From NCBI RefSeq assembly GCF_018736105.1, contig NZ_CP076135.1, positions 1,796,001 through 1,860,000 of the forward strand: a stretch of DNA of 64,000 nt, written 5' to 3'. Under the pieces are notes generated by a model. The model worked only from the letters and a program-made list of their open reading frames with translations. It searched no databases and was not told where the DNA came from. The position numbers and the translations under genes are program-made. Positions 43,442 to 52,540 of this stretch are shown piece after piece; within the stretch, counting starts at the first letter, position 1, and each line of letters starts with the position of its first letter. This stretch comes from Bradyrhizobium sediminis (GTDB lineage: Bacteria > Pseudomonadota > Alphaproteobacteria > Rhizobiales > Xanthobacteraceae).

Positions 43442-44718
43442 TGGCGCAGGCAACCGACGGCGCCGGCGATCTCGGGCGGGAAATCGTCCGCCGCATCGAC
43501 GCGCTCGGCGCGATCTCCGAGACTTCCGGTCATCTGACGCGGATCTTTCTCACCCCCGAGCACCGCGCCGCGGCCGATCTGCTGTTGGCGTGGATGCAGG
43601 ACGCCGGCATGGCCGCGCAGCTCGACGCCATCGGCAATGTCTGCGGCCGCTACGAAGGCGGGCAGGCGGGGTTGCCCTGCCTGATGCTGGGCTCGCATTA
43701 CGACACCGTGCGCGACGCCGGCAAATGGGACGGGCCGCTCGGGCTCGTCACCGCGATTTCCTGCGTCGGAGATCTCAACCGGCGCGGCAAGCGATTGCCC
43801 TTCGCGGTCGAGGTGACCGGCTTTGCCGATGAGGAAGGTGTCCGCTTCGCATCGACCCTGCTCGGCAGCCGCGCCGTGGCCGGCACCTTCGACGATCGTG
43901 TGCTTGAGGCCAGGGACACGGGCGGCATCACGATGCGCGACGCCCTGCTGCGGTTCGGCCTCGATCCCGGCCGCATTTGTGCCGCGGCGCGGAGGCGAGG
44001 CGAGCTGCACGGCTATCTCGAACTGCATATCGAGCAGGGGCCGGTTTTGGAAAACCAGGGCCTGCCGGTCGGGGTGGTGACGGCGATCTCGGGCGCGACC
44101 CGGCTTTCGGTCGCGCTGTCGGGCATGGCCGGCCACGCCGGCACGGTGCCGATGGCGCTGCGGCGCGATGCGCTGGCGGGCGCCTCCGAATGCATTCTCG
44201 CCGTCGAGGCCCGTTGCCGGGCCGAGCCCGGGCTGGTCGGCACCGTCGGCTCCATCAGCGCGATGCCGGGAGCGACCAATGTCGTTCCCGGAAAGGCCGT
44301 GTTTACGATCGACGTCCGCGCCGCATCGGACCAGCAGCGCACAGGCGCGGTCGCCGAAATCACCGATCGGATCAGGACGATCGCCGGGCGGCGAAATCTG
44401 GTTGCCGCGATCGATGTGACCCATGAGAACCGCACCGTACCCTGCGCCCCCTGGCTCAGGCAGCAGGTGGCCGGGGCCATCGCAGGCGAGGGCTATCGGG
44501 TGTTCGAACTGCCGAGCGGGGCCGGCCACGACGGCATGGCGATGATCGATATCGCCGATGTGGCCATGCTGTTCGTGCGCTGCCGCGGCGGCGTCAGCCA
44601 TCATCCGGCCGAGCACGTCGATCCGGCCGACGCCGACGCCGGCGCGCGCGTCCTGCTGCGCCTGATCGAGGATTTTCGCCCGCGGCAGCCGGGCGATCCG
44701 GACCTGAACGAAAAGTGA
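43441..44718 (+). CDS. M20-family amidohydrolase (allantoate / N-carbamoyl-amino-acid hydrolase type)
   Basis: 425 residues. Metal ligands of the two-zinc site: H in LGSHYDTVRDAGKWDGPLG (with the bridging Asp), EE of GFADEEGVRF, H of ELHIEQGPVLE and H of GVSHHPAEHVD. The lid/dimerisation insert contains GMAGHAGTVPM and PGATNVVPG. This pattern separates the allantoate amidohydrolase / beta-ureidopropionase / L-carbamoylase group from peptidases. Releases ammonia and CO2 from a carbamoyl or ureido compound. Start ATG 43441 (GTG 43438 also possible). In one operon with DUF3830. Confidence 0.85.
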   Translation: MAQATDGAGDLGREIVRRIDALGAISETSGHLTRIFLTPEHRAAADLLLAWMQDAGMAAQLDAIGNVCGRYEGGQAGLPCLMLGSHYDTVRDAGKWDGPLGLVTAISCVGDLNRRGKRLPFAVEVTGFADEEGVRFASTLLGSRAVAGTFDDRVLEARDTGGITMRDALLRFGLDPGRICAAARRRGELHGYLELHIEQGPVLENQGLPVGVVTAISGATRLSVALSGMAGHAGTVPMALRRDALAGASECILAVEARCRAEPGLVGTVGSISAMPGATNVVPGKAVFTIDVRAASDQQRTGAVAEITDRIRTIAGRRNLVAAIDVTHENRTVPCAPWLRQQVAGAIAGEGYRVFELPSGAGHDGMAMIDIADVAMLFVRCRGGVSHHPAEHVDPADADAGARVLLRLIEDFRPRQPGDPDLNEK

Positions 44719-44767
44719 GCGATAGAGCGGCTTTCGTGCGGTTCCGGCGGTCACGGAGATGCTAGAC

Positions 44768-45559
44768 ATGGGCCGGCCTCCCGATCGAATCCACCAGCCG
44801 GACAGCAACGATGGCAATGACTGCATGATTCAAGATGTCACGATCCCCGCGGCGCTGATTGCCGGTCTGGTCAGCTTCATGTCGCCCTGCGTGCTGCCTC
44901 TGGTGCCGCCCTATCTGATCTACCTCACCGGCGCGACCATCGAGCATGTCGCCAATGACGAGACGGAAACGGCCTCGAAGCGTGCGGTGATGATTTCGGC
45001 CGGCATGTTCGTGCTCGGCTTCTCCACCGTGTTCGTGGCGCTCGGCGCCAGCGCCTCCCTGATCGGCGGCCTGATCCGCGCCTGGTCGGCGGAGCTTTCC
45101 ATCGTCGCCGGCATCGTCATCATGGTCATGGGCCTGCACTTTCTCGGCCTGACGCGGATTGGATTTTTGATGCGGGAGGGGCGGCTGCCGATTCCGAAGC
45201 CGGTAGGTCTGTGGGGCGCCTATGCGATGGGGCTCGCCTTTGCGTTCGGCTGGACGCCCTGCATCGGCCCGATCCTCGCCGCCATCCTGTCGGTCGCCGC
45301 CACCGAGGCGACGGTGACCAAGGGGGCGGGCCTGCTCGCGATCTATTCGGCGGGGCTCGGAATTCCCTTCCTGATCGCGGCTTTCATGGTCGAGCAATTC
45401 TCCTCGCTGTTTGCGCGGATGAAGCGGCATCTTCCCGCGGTCGAGCGCGCGATGGGCGTGCTGATGGTCGTCACCGGCATCGGTTTTCTCACCGGCGCGG
45501 TATCCGGCGTCAGCATCTGGCTGCTGGAGGCGTTTCCGGCGCTGCAGAGCTTTGGCTAG
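44768..45559 (+). CDS. ccdA: cytochrome c biogenesis protein CcdA
   Basis: 263 residues with six membrane helices. SFMSPCVLPLVPPYLIYLTGA holds the first redox cysteine and FGWTPCIGPILAAILS the second, as in CcdA/DsbD core proteins. It carries reducing power from cytoplasmic thioredoxin to periplasmic thiols for cytochrome c maturation, relevant to the haem-c oxidase genes in this window. Start uncertain: ATG 44768 has GGAG nine bases upstream, while ATG 44825 would begin right at MIQDVTIPAALIAG as in shorter homologues. Confidence 0.88.
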   Translation: MGRPPDRIHQPDSNDGNDCMIQDVTIPAALIAGLVSFMSPCVLPLVPPYLIYLTGATIEHVANDETETASKRAVMISAGMFVLGFSTVFVALGASASLIGGLIRAWSAELSIVAGIVIMVMGLHFLGLTRIGFLMREGRLPIPKPVGLWGAYAMGLAFAFGWTPCIGPILAAILSVAATEATVTKGAGLLAIYSAGLGIPFLIAAFMVEQFSSLFARMKRHLPAVERAMGVLMVVTGIGFLTGAVSGVSIWLLEAFPALQSFG

Positions 45560-45659
45560 AGATGCGGTGACCAAAGGCGTCCACCTGCGGCGGGCTCACA
45601 TCGAGGGTCGCCGCAGGCATGGTCTTTGCCTTGTCCGGGTCGTCTCTCAGAGGTGGAAT

Positions 45660-45923
45660 ATGCTGAGAATACCGCGCCGGTTCAGCCATTTCGTTTATGG
45701 CGTGATTCAATCCGGGCTTACATGCGCAATTGCGGCGGGGATCGCGAGTTTCCCCTTCATTGCGACCGGCACTTTCGTCACCCATTGGGCCCGATCGTGG
45801 GTTTTCGCCTGGGTCATCATGCTGCCGGTCGTGCTTTTCGCAGCCCCGGCGATCCGGAGGCTGTCGTACCTCCTGACGCGAGGTGAGGACGATCCCGGCC
45901 AGATCAACAAGGCCGCGAACTGA
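45660..45923 (+). CDS. DUF2798-type two-helix membrane protein
   Basis: 87 residues from ATG 45660, preceded by GAGGTGG. Two membrane helices, FVYGVIQSGLTCAIAAGIASF and WVFAWVIMLPVVLFAAPAI, are separated by a short loop TGTFVTHWARS, the arrangement of the DUF2798 family. Function unknown. Convergent with the kinase gene 21 bp further on. Confidence 0.7.
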   Translation: MLRIPRRFSHFVYGVIQSGLTCAIAAGIASFPFIATGTFVTHWARSWVFAWVIMLPVVLFAAPAIRRLSYLLTRGEDDPGQINKAAN

Positions 45924-45944
45924 TGGGGCCGGTAATTTTTCCGG

Positions 45945-47480
45945 CTATGCCTGGCCGACATCCTCCAGCGTGCAGGTCACGGTGTAGACCACGCCATGGG
46001 GCAGGAACTCGACGGTAGCTTCGCCGCCGAGCTGGTCGCGGGCGCTGCGCTCGATCAGCCGCGATCCGAAGCCGCGCTGTTCCGGCTTGGTGACATGAGG
46101 ACCGCCGGACTCGGTCCAGATCAGCCGCAGCTGCGGTTTGACGTCTTCCGTGATCACTTCCCAGTCCAGCTCGACCTTGCCGGTGTCGTTGGACAGCGCG
46201 CCATACTTCGCGGCGTTGGTCGCAATCTCGTGCAGGATCATCGACAGCACCACCGACAGCCGCGGCGACAGCGGCACGTCCGGTCCGGACATTCGCAGCC
46301 GCTCCGGCGTGTTGAACAGATAGGGCTGCACCACACGGCCGATGACGTCCCTGAGTTCTGAACTCTGCCACTTCTCCTGGCTCAGCAGATTGTGTGCCTC
46401 CGCCAGCGCGCCGAGCCGGCCCTCGAATTTTTCGCGCTCGGCCCGGCTTGCGCTGCGAAACGTCTGCGTGGCGATCGACTGCAGGATGGCCAGCGTGTTC
46501 TTGACGCGGTGATTGAGTTCCTCGATCAGGAGATCATGCAGCATCTCGCCGCGGGCGATCGCGGTTGCCATCCGCACCGCGAAGGCGAGGCCGATCAGGA
46601 GCAGAATGCCGCCGATCAGGCTGGTGATGGCGAGGTTGCGCCAGAGCGGTCCGACCAGCGAGCTTTCCGCGATCCCGGCGGCCACGGTCCAGCTGGTCAG
46701 CGAGGACCGCGCATAGCTCGTGATCAGCTGTGCCCCTTCGCGCGATACGGTCTGCAAGGTGGCTTCCGGTGCGCGGGACATCGCGTCGTACAGCGTCGGC
46801 GAGGCGCGCTTGCCGAGCGTCTCCTGCGGGTTCGGCACCTGCGCGAAATTGATGCCGTCGCCGTCGAAGATCGAGATCGTCCAGTCCTGGCTCGGACGCT
46901 GTTTTTCGATGATGGCCTGGAAAATCTCGGCCGGCGGGCTGAAGGAAATATCGTACAGCACCTCGCCGTCGCGAACCATCGGCACCTCGACCGTCACGAT
47001 CAGTTGCTGCTTCACCGCACCGAAGAACAGGTTGGAGTATTGCGGGCTCCTGGTTGCGAACACCTTGTCCACGATGGCAAGATTGTTACGCGGCGGCAGA
47101 TTGGCGGTGTCCGCGGTGATCGAGGAAAACACCTGGCGGCCCTTGCGGTCGGCCACCAGCACGACGCCGTCCTTGCCATACTGCTCGAGAAAACCGGCGG
47201 CGATGCGGCGGAAGCCCTCGAAGTCGCGGTCCCGCAGCGCGTCGGTCAGCGACAGCACCTGAAGCCCGCCGGTCATCCGCTGCATCTCGGCATCGAGAAC
47301 GAGGCGGATGCTGCGCACGGTCTCGACCACGCGCTGCTTGGCATCCCTGCGGTGCTGCTCGTAATTGTTGAAAACGATCCCGGCCGCGAAAATGATCAGC
47401 GGCAGCGTGGTTCCCGCAACCAGCAGGGCGAGACGCACTGGCAGTGAGAGTTTTCGCACGGGGATCCCGGCTCGTGGCAT
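45945..47480 (-). CDS. membrane sensor histidine kinase of the HWE/HisKA_2 type
   Basis: About 511 residues. Two membrane helices (near the N-terminus and around residue 285) flank a periplasmic Cache-like domain. The phospho-acceptor box is EELNHRVKNTLAILQSIATQTF, followed by RLGALAEAHNLLS and the ATPase segments SMILHEIATNAAKYGALS and LIWTESGGP, with the shortened layout of HWE kinases common in Rhizobiales. Start uncertain: ATG 47480 lacks a clear Shine-Dalgarno sequence, and TTG 47534 would add 18 residues. No response regulator adjacent, so an orphan kinase. Confidence 0.82.
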   Translation of the reverse strand: MPRAGIPVRKLSLPVRLALLVAGTTLPLIIFAAGIVFNNYEQHRRDAKQRVVETVRSIRLVLDAEMQRMTGGLQVLSLTDALRDRDFEGFRRIAAGFLEQYGKDGVVLVADRKGRQVFSSITADTANLPPRNNLAIVDKVFATRSPQYSNLFFGAVKQQLIVTVEVPMVRDGEVLYDISFSPPAEIFQAIIEKQRPSQDWTISIFDGDGINFAQVPNPQETLGKRASPTLYDAMSRAPEATLQTVSREGAQLITSYARSSLTSWTVAAGIAESSLVGPLWRNLAITSLIGGILLLIGLAFAVRMATAIARGEMLHDLLIEELNHRVKNTLAILQSIATQTFRSASRAEREKFEGRLGALAEAHNLLSQEKWQSSELRDVIGRVVQPYLFNTPERLRMSGPDVPLSPRLSVVLSMILHEIATNAAKYGALSNDTGKVELDWEVITEDVKPQLRLIWTESGGPHVTKPEQRGFGSRLIERSARDQLGGEATVEFLPHGVVYTVTCTLEDVGQA

Positions 47481-47594
47481 CCGGCGGTAACGCCGAATGC
47501 CGGGAGCATAGGAGAAGCGCTTGAAATTCGCCAAGGATTTCGGCTGCGGCCGGGTTCCATTGCGGCTGGCGGGGCCGTGGAACCCGGCCCGTTC

Positions 47595-48869
47595 TCAGAG
47601 ATTGCTGTCGGTAATCGCCGAATACACCATGGTGCGAAGTTCGCGCCGCACCGGATAGGCGCTCGACGGCAGCACCTGGGTCATGAAAATGGCGATCAGG
47701 TCTTCCGCCGGATCGATCCAGAACGACGTCGTGGCGGCGCCGCCCCAGGCATACTCGCCGGCACTGCCCGGAATCAGCGTCAGCGCCGGGTTCATCGTGA
47801 CCGAGAAGCCGAGGCCGAAGCCGATGCCGTTATAGGTCGCCTCCGAGAACATCGACCGCGACATCGCCGGCAGGTCGCATCCGCCGGGCAGATGATTTGA
47901 CGTCATCAGCGCCAGCGTCTTCGGGCCGATCAGCCGGACGCCGCCGAGTTCGCCGCCATTGAGCAGCGCGCGGCAGAAGGTCAGATAGTCGGCCGCGGTC
48001 GAGCACAATCCGCCGCCGCCGGAAATGAACGACGGTGGCGACAGGTACGAGCTGGTGGCCGGGTCGTCCTGCAGCGTCAGGCCGCCCTTGCGGTCGGTGG
48101 CGTGGAAGGTCATGCCGCCCTTCGGGTCGGCCGAGTAGCACGCCGCGAATCGGTGGGCCTTGTCGGCCGGCACGAAGAAGTCGGTGTCGTTCATGCCGAG
48201 CGGATTGAGGATGCGTTGCTTCAAGAACTGTTCGAACGGCATGCCGCTGATCTTGCCGACGAGGTAGCCGATCACGTCGGTGGAGACCGAATAGTTCCAG
48301 GCCTCGCCGGGGGAGAATTCAAGCGGAATCCCGGCGAGCTCGTCGATCATCGATTGCAGCGTACCCGCTGTCACGACCTCGCCGATCTTCTTTTCACGGT
48401 AGGCGGCGTCGACATTGGAGCGCTGCTGGAAGCCGTAGGTCAGTCCGGAAGTGTGCCGGAGCAGGTCGACGACCAGCATCGGCCGTGTCGGTGGCCTGGT
48501 CAGGAACGCCGGCGCGACGCCGGCCTGGAATACGCCGAGGTTCTTCCATTCCGGGATGTATTTGTGGACAGGCTCGTCGAGCGCGACGCGGCCTTCCTCC
48601 ACCAGCATCATGAAGGCCACCGATGTGATCGGCTTGGTCATCGAATAGATGCGGAAGATGGTGTCGTCCTTGACCGGCACCTTGCGCTCGAGGTCGGCAA
48701 AGCCCTGCACCGTCGAGTGGACGATCTTGCCGCGGCGGTAGACCAGAAGCTGCGTGCCCGGAAAACGGCCGGCATCGACATAGCGGTGCTTCAGGTGCGC
48801 TTCGACACGGTCGAAGGCGGCCTTGGACATGCCGGCGGATTCGGGGGAGGCGGGGGTGGGGGCTAGCAT
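47595..48869 (-). CDS. serine hydrolase of the beta-lactamase / EstB esterase family
   Basis: 424 residues from ATG 48869. The class C-like nucleophile motif is SMTK (S76, K79), followed by NYSVSTDVIGYL with the catalytic tyrosine. The C-terminal EYAWGGAATTSFWIDP stands for the third motif. No signal peptide is visible with this start, so a cytoplasmic esterase or D-amino-peptidase-like role is more likely than antibiotic resistance. It is divergent from the intradiol dioxygenase gene. Confidence 0.85.
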   Translation of the reverse strand: MLAPTPASPESAGMSKAAFDRVEAHLKHRYVDAGRFPGTQLLVYRRGKIVHSTVQGFADLERKVPVKDDTIFRIYSMTKPITSVAFMMLVEEGRVALDEPVHKYIPEWKNLGVFQAGVAPAFLTRPPTRPMLVVDLLRHTSGLTYGFQQRSNVDAAYREKKIGEVVTAGTLQSMIDELAGIPLEFSPGEAWNYSVSTDVIGYLVGKISGMPFEQFLKQRILNPLGMNDTDFFVPADKAHRFAACYSADPKGGMTFHATDRKGGLTLQDDPATSSYLSPPSFISGGGGLCSTAADYLTFCRALLNGGELGGVRLIGPKTLALMTSNHLPGGCDLPAMSRSMFSEATYNGIGFGLGFSVTMNPALTLIPGSAGEYAWGGAATTSFWIDPAEDLIAIFMTQVLPSSAYPVRRELRTMVYSAITDSNL

Positions 48870-49011
48870 CGGGGCGGGTCTCCGGGAGGCGGTCGCGGTC
48901 CGCCTTGATAGCCGAAAAGGGCGCCCCGTTCCAACCGCCCGCATGCTTACCCCGGGCGATCGGCTGGTGTAGGCTCACCCGCCATCGCGTAGCCCCCGCA
49001 GGACAGCCCAA

Positions 49012-49923
49012 ATGCCTCAATTCAACGACACCGAACTGACCGCCGCCGTGATCAAGAGTTTTGAGGGCACGCCGAATCCGCGCGCCAAATTCCTGCTGCA
49101 GGAGCTGGTGAAATCGCTGCACGAATATGTGCGCAAGACCGATCTCACCTTCGAGGAGTGGGACTATGCGATCGATTTCCTGACCCGCACCGGCCAGAAA
49201 TGCACCCCGATCCGGCAGGAGTTCATCCTGCTGTCGGACGTGCTCGGGGTTTCCATGCTGGTCGATGCCGTCAACCATCGCGAGCGCGACGGCGCCACCG
49301 AGACCACCGTGCTCGGCCCGTTCTATGTCGGCGAGCACAAGGAGACGCCGCACGGCACCGATATTTCCGCCACCCTGGAAGGAGAGCGGATGTTCGTGCA
49401 GAGCCGCGTCACCGACCTCAAGGGCAAGCCGCTGGCGGGTGTCCCGGTCGACGTCTGGCACGCCGACGATGACGGCTTCTACGATTCGCAAAAGCCGACC
49501 TATGCGACGCAGGGCCCGTCATCGCGGGCGCGGTTCATCACCGACGCCGACGGCCGGTTCTTCTTTCGCACCATCCTGCCGTGCAGCTATCCGATCCCGA
49601 CCGATGGTCCTGCCGGGGAAATGATCCTGCAGGTCGGCCGCCACGCGATGCGGCCGGCCCATGTGCATTTCCTGGTCAATGCACCCGGCTACGAGCCGCT
49701 GATCACCCACGTCTTCATCGAGGGCGACAAATATCTGGATTCCGACGTGGTGTTCGGGGTCAAGGACGAACTCGTCGCCCATATCGAAAAGCGGACAGAT
49801 CCGGTGATGCCGGACGGCAAGCCGGCGCCCGCGCCCTGGCACCTGATGACCTATGAATTCCGCATCAAGCCGGGCCAGGGAATGGCGCCGAAGCCGTTGA
49901 TGGCGGCGACCGAGAACGCCTGA
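49012..49923 (+). CDS. intradiol ring-cleavage dioxygenase (hydroxyquinol/catechol 1,2-dioxygenase type)
   Basis: 303 residues: helical N-terminal dimerisation domain (about 1-95) and catalytic beta-domain. The non-haem Fe(III) ligands are Y157 (DDGFYD), Y193 (CSYPIPTDGP), H217 and H219 (MRPAHVHF). VLGPFYVGEHKETPHG is typical of hydroxyquinol or chlorocatechol dioxygenases rather than classical CatA. Opens an aromatic diol ring to a muconate or maleylacetate product. No maleylacetate reductase is next to it, so the pathway is incomplete here. Confidence 0.88.
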   Translation: MPQFNDTELTAAVIKSFEGTPNPRAKFLLQELVKSLHEYVRKTDLTFEEWDYAIDFLTRTGQKCTPIRQEFILLSDVLGVSMLVDAVNHRERDGATETTVLGPFYVGEHKETPHGTDISATLEGERMFVQSRVTDLKGKPLAGVPVDVWHADDDGFYDSQKPTYATQGPSSRARFITDADGRFFFRTILPCSYPIPTDGPAGEMILQVGRHAMRPAHVHFLVNAPGYEPLITHVFIEGDKYLDSDVVFGVKDELVAHIEKRTDPVMPDGKPAPAPWHLMTYEFRIKPGQGMAPKPLMAATENA

Positions 49924-49950
49924 AACACGTCCTCCGAGGCGCCTGCTTAT

Positions 49951-49971
49951 TTCTTGTGCGGCGCACAAGAA
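49951..49971. promoter_or_regulatory. palindrome TTGTGCGGCGCACAA, candidate operator (or dioxygenase terminator)
   Basis: Nine-base arms around GGC form a perfect inverted repeat 28 bp after the dioxygenase stop. It lies about 120 bp upstream of the predicted sigma-54 promoter of nrtA, a distance suited to an enhancer. No T-tract follows, so a terminator is less likely. The core TGTGC-N3-GCACA recurs before urtA at 61729. Confidence 0.5.
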
Positions 49972-50008
49972 ATGGGCCACGCGCAAATTTCGGATGCAAT
50001 ATTGGGCA

Positions 50009-50025
50009 TGCATATAAATTATGCA
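50009..50025. promoter_or_regulatory. AT-rich inverted repeat TGCATA-N5-TATGCA
   Basis: A perfect 6-bp inverted repeat 48 bp before the predicted −24 element of nrtA, in a markedly AT-rich upstream region (about 49980-50065). A second regulator or IHF could bind here. Confidence 0.4.
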
Positions 50026-50072
50026 ATTTCTGTAACTATCTAAAAAATATACGATTTTTGTAATCTGGCCGC

Positions 50073-50090
50073 TTGGCACGAAGCTTGAAT
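50073..50090 (+). promoter_or_regulatory. sigma-54 type −24/−12 promoter of nrtA
   Basis: TTGGCACGAAGCTTGAAT fits YTGGCACG-N4-TTGCW with correct spacing, except that the −12 GC is GA. Transcription would start near 50101, leaving an approximately 140-base leader before nrtA. The neighbouring palindromes and nitrogen genes support NtrC-type control. The rest of the 317-bp gap 49924-50240 holds no gene. Confidence 0.55.
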
Positions 50091-50240
50091 AGTTCGTGCC
50101 GACGCCATTGAAGCCGTCCCTCGAGACCAATCATCCGAATTGTGACACCGCCGGACTGGGGCCTCCCCAGGACGTGCCTCTATGCGCTCAGCGCGGTGAC
50201 ACCGGACGGACGGCCATACACACAAAGGACGCCTGCACCC

Positions 50241-51557
50241 ATGACGACGCGCATTGACCAGACTTCCCGCAACGGCCTCAGCCGCCGTCAGATCCTCAAG
50301 GCCACCGCGGGATCGGCCGCGCTGCTCGCCGCCGCCAGGCTGAGTTTCCCTGCCGGCGCCTTTGCGCAAGGAGCGGGCCCGGAAGTGAAGGGCGCCAAGC
50401 TCGGCTTCATCGCGCTCAGCGATGCCGGCCCGCTGTTCGTTGCCAAGGACAAGGGCTTCTTCGCCAAGCACGGCATGCCCGATGTCGAAGTGCAGAAGCA
50501 GGCGTCATGGGGCACCACGCGCGACAACCTCGTGCTCGGCTCGGAAGGCAACGGCATCGACGGCGCGCATATCCTGACCCCGATGCCGTATTTGATCTCG
50601 TCCGGCAAGGTGACGCAGAACAACGTGCCGACGCCGATGTACATCCTGGCGCGGCTCAATCTCGATGCGCAGTGCATCTCGGTCGCCAAGGAATACGCCG
50701 ACCTCAAGGTCGGGATCGACGTCAAGTCGTTCAAGGAAGCGCTGGAAAAGAAGAAGGCCGCCGGCAAATCGATCAAGGCCGCAATGACATTTCCCGGCGG
50801 CACCCACGATCTGTGGCTGCGCTACTGGCTCGCCGCCGGCGGCATCGACCCCGACAAGGACATTGAAACCATTACGGTGCCGCCGCCGCAGATGGTCGCC
50901 AACATGAAGGTTGGCACCATGGACTGCTTCTGCGTCGGCGAGCCGTGGCCCGGCCAGCTCGTGCATCAGGGCATCGGCTACACGGCGGTCAACACCGGCG
51001 AGATCTGGAGCAAGCACCCCGAGAAATCCCTGGCCATGCGCGCCGCCTGGGTCGACAAGAATCCGAAGGCTGCGCAGGCCATCACCATGGCGGTCCAGGA
51101 AGCCCAGCAGTGGGCCGACAAGGCCGAGAACAAGGAAGAACTCGCCACCATCATGGGCAAGCGGCAGTGGATCAACTGCCCGGTCGAGGACATTCTCGAT
51201 CGCGCCAAGGGCAAGTTCGACTACGGCACCGGCAAGGTGGTCGAGAACAGCCCTCACATCATGAAGTACTGGCGCGACTTCGCCTCCTATCCGTTCCAGA
51301 GCCACGATCTCTGGTTCATGACCGAGGATATCCGCTGGGGCAAGTTCGAGCCCGGGTTCGATTCCAAGGCGCTGATCGCCAAGGTCAACCGCGAGGATAT
51401 CTGGCGCGACGCCGCCAAGGCCCTCGGCGTCGCCGCCTCCGATATCCCCACCTCGAAGTCGCGCGGCAAGGAAACCTTCTTCGACGGCAAGGTGTTCGAT
51501 CCGGAAAATCCGGCGGCCTACCTGAAGTCGCTGTCCATCAAGCGTGCTGACGTCTGA
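50241..51557 (+). CDS. nrtA: nitrate/nitrite ABC transporter substrate-binding protein (NrtA-like)
   Basis: 438 residues from ATG 50241. A Tat-type signal (SRRQILKATAG) precedes the NrtA/CmpA fold: KLGFIALSDAGPLFVAKDKGFFAKHG, DGAHILTPMPYLIS, TFPGGTHDLWLRYWLAAGGIDPD, and VGEPWPGQLV. Binds nitrate (nitrite) in the periplasm and delivers it to NrtB. Tat export fits the family's folded secretion. Followed by a strong hairpin and then nrtB. Confidence 0.9.
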   Translation: MTTRIDQTSRNGLSRRQILKATAGSAALLAAARLSFPAGAFAQGAGPEVKGAKLGFIALSDAGPLFVAKDKGFFAKHGMPDVEVQKQASWGTTRDNLVLGSEGNGIDGAHILTPMPYLISSGKVTQNNVPTPMYILARLNLDAQCISVAKEYADLKVGIDVKSFKEALEKKKAAGKSIKAAMTFPGGTHDLWLRYWLAAGGIDPDKDIETITVPPPQMVANMKVGTMDCFCVGEPWPGQLVHQGIGYTAVNTGEIWSKHPEKSLAMRAAWVDKNPKAAQAITMAVQEAQQWADKAENKEELATIMGKRQWINCPVEDILDRAKGKFDYGTGKVVENSPHIMKYWRDFASYPFQSHDLWFMTEDIRWGKFEPGFDSKALIAKVNREDIWRDAAKALGVAASDIPTSKSRGKETFFDGKVFDPENPAAYLKSLSIKRADV

Positions 51558-51565
51558 TCCAAACC

Positions 51566-51591
51566 GGGCCGCACGCTTGCGTGCGGCCCGC
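51566..51591 (+). terminator. hairpin between nrtA and nrtB
   Basis: CGGGCCGCACGC and GCGTGCGGCCCG form a perfect 12-bp stem with a two-base loop, 8 bp after the nrtA stop. No T-tract. Probably limits read-through or protects the nrtA message, so that binding protein exceeds permease. Confidence 0.6.
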
Positions 51592-51617
51592 CCATCGAAC
51601 CCGGAGACACACTCCCG

Positions 51618-52529
51618 ATGAATATGCATGCCATGAAAGCCGAACCCGATGCCGTGGCAATTCCGGTTACCGCCGCGCCGGTCACCGCGGCGCCGGTCGT
51701 CGCGATGACGCCGAAGCAGCCGCCGCGCGCCGAGAAATACATCAAGATGGCGAAGGAGACCGCGGTGCGCGTGGTGCCGCCGCTGATCGTGCTGGCACTC
51801 GGCATGCTGTTCTGGGAATTGGTGTGCCGGCGCGCCGGCTCGACCCTGCCACCGCCGTCGCGGGTGTTCAAGGAAACCAAGGAACTGATCTTCGATCCGT
51901 TCTTCGATCGCGGCGGCATCGACAAGGGGTTGTTCTGGCATCTCTCCGCCAGTCTGCAGCGCGTCGCGCTCGGCTATTCGCTGGCGGCAGTCGCCGGCAT
52001 CGCGCTCGGCACCCTGGTCGGACAATCGGTCTGGGCGATGCGCGGGCTCGACCCGATCTTCCAGGTGCTTCGCACCATCCCGCCGCTGGCCTGGCTGCCG
52101 CTGTCGCTGGCGGCATTCCGGGACGGCCAGCCCTCGGCGATCTTCGTGATCTTCATCACCTCGATCTGGCCGATCATCATCAACACCGCGGTCGGCATCC
52201 GCAACATCCCGCAGGACTACCGCAACGTCGCAGCCGTGGTTCAGCTCAACCCGCTGGAGTTCTTCTGGAAGATCATGATCCCGGCGGCGGCGCCCTACAT
52301 CTTCACCGGCCTGCGCATCGGCATCGGCCTGTCCTGGCTTGCCATCGTGGCGGCGGAGATGCTGATCGGCGGCGTCGGCATCGGCTTCTTCATCTGGGAT
52401 GCGTGGAATTCCTCGCATATCAGCGAAATCGTCCTGGCGCTGTTCTACGTCGGCATCATCGGCTTCGTGCTCGACCGCATGATCGCGGGGATGGCGAAGA
52501 TTGTGACCCGCGGCACCGCGCTGAACTGA
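51618..52529 (+). CDS. nrtB: nitrate ABC transporter permease (NrtB-like)
   Basis: 303 residues. After an alanine/proline-rich N-terminal extension of about 45 residues come six membrane helices of the NrtB/SsuC type: LFWELVCRRAGSTLPPPSRVF, FQVLRTIPPLAWLPLSLAAF, and the coupling loop NVAAVVQLNPLEFFWKIMIPAAAPYIFTGLRIGIGLSW in pieces. Overall plan and neighbours fit nitrate uptake. Start follows ACACTCCCG with weak GGAGAC. Confidence 0.9.
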   Translation: MNMHAMKAEPDAVAIPVTAAPVTAAPVVAMTPKQPPRAEKYIKMAKETAVRVVPPLIVLALGMLFWELVCRRAGSTLPPPSRVFKETKELIFDPFFDRGGIDKGLFWHLSASLQRVALGYSLAAVAGIALGTLVGQSVWAMRGLDPIFQVLRTIPPLAWLPLSLAAFRDGQPSAIFVIFITSIWPIIINTAVGIRNIPQDYRNVAAVVQLNPLEFFWKIMIPAAAPYIFTGLRIGIGLSWLAIVAAEMLIGGVGIGFFIWDAWNSSHISEIVLALFYVGIIGFVLDRMIAGMAKIVTRGTALN

Positions 52530-52540
52530 AGGGAACCGTC

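Noticed and set aside
47595..48869. Beta-lactamase resistance gene
   Set aside because: SMTK and the tyrosine motif also occur in EstB-type esterases; no signal peptide, so antibiotic resistance is unlikely.
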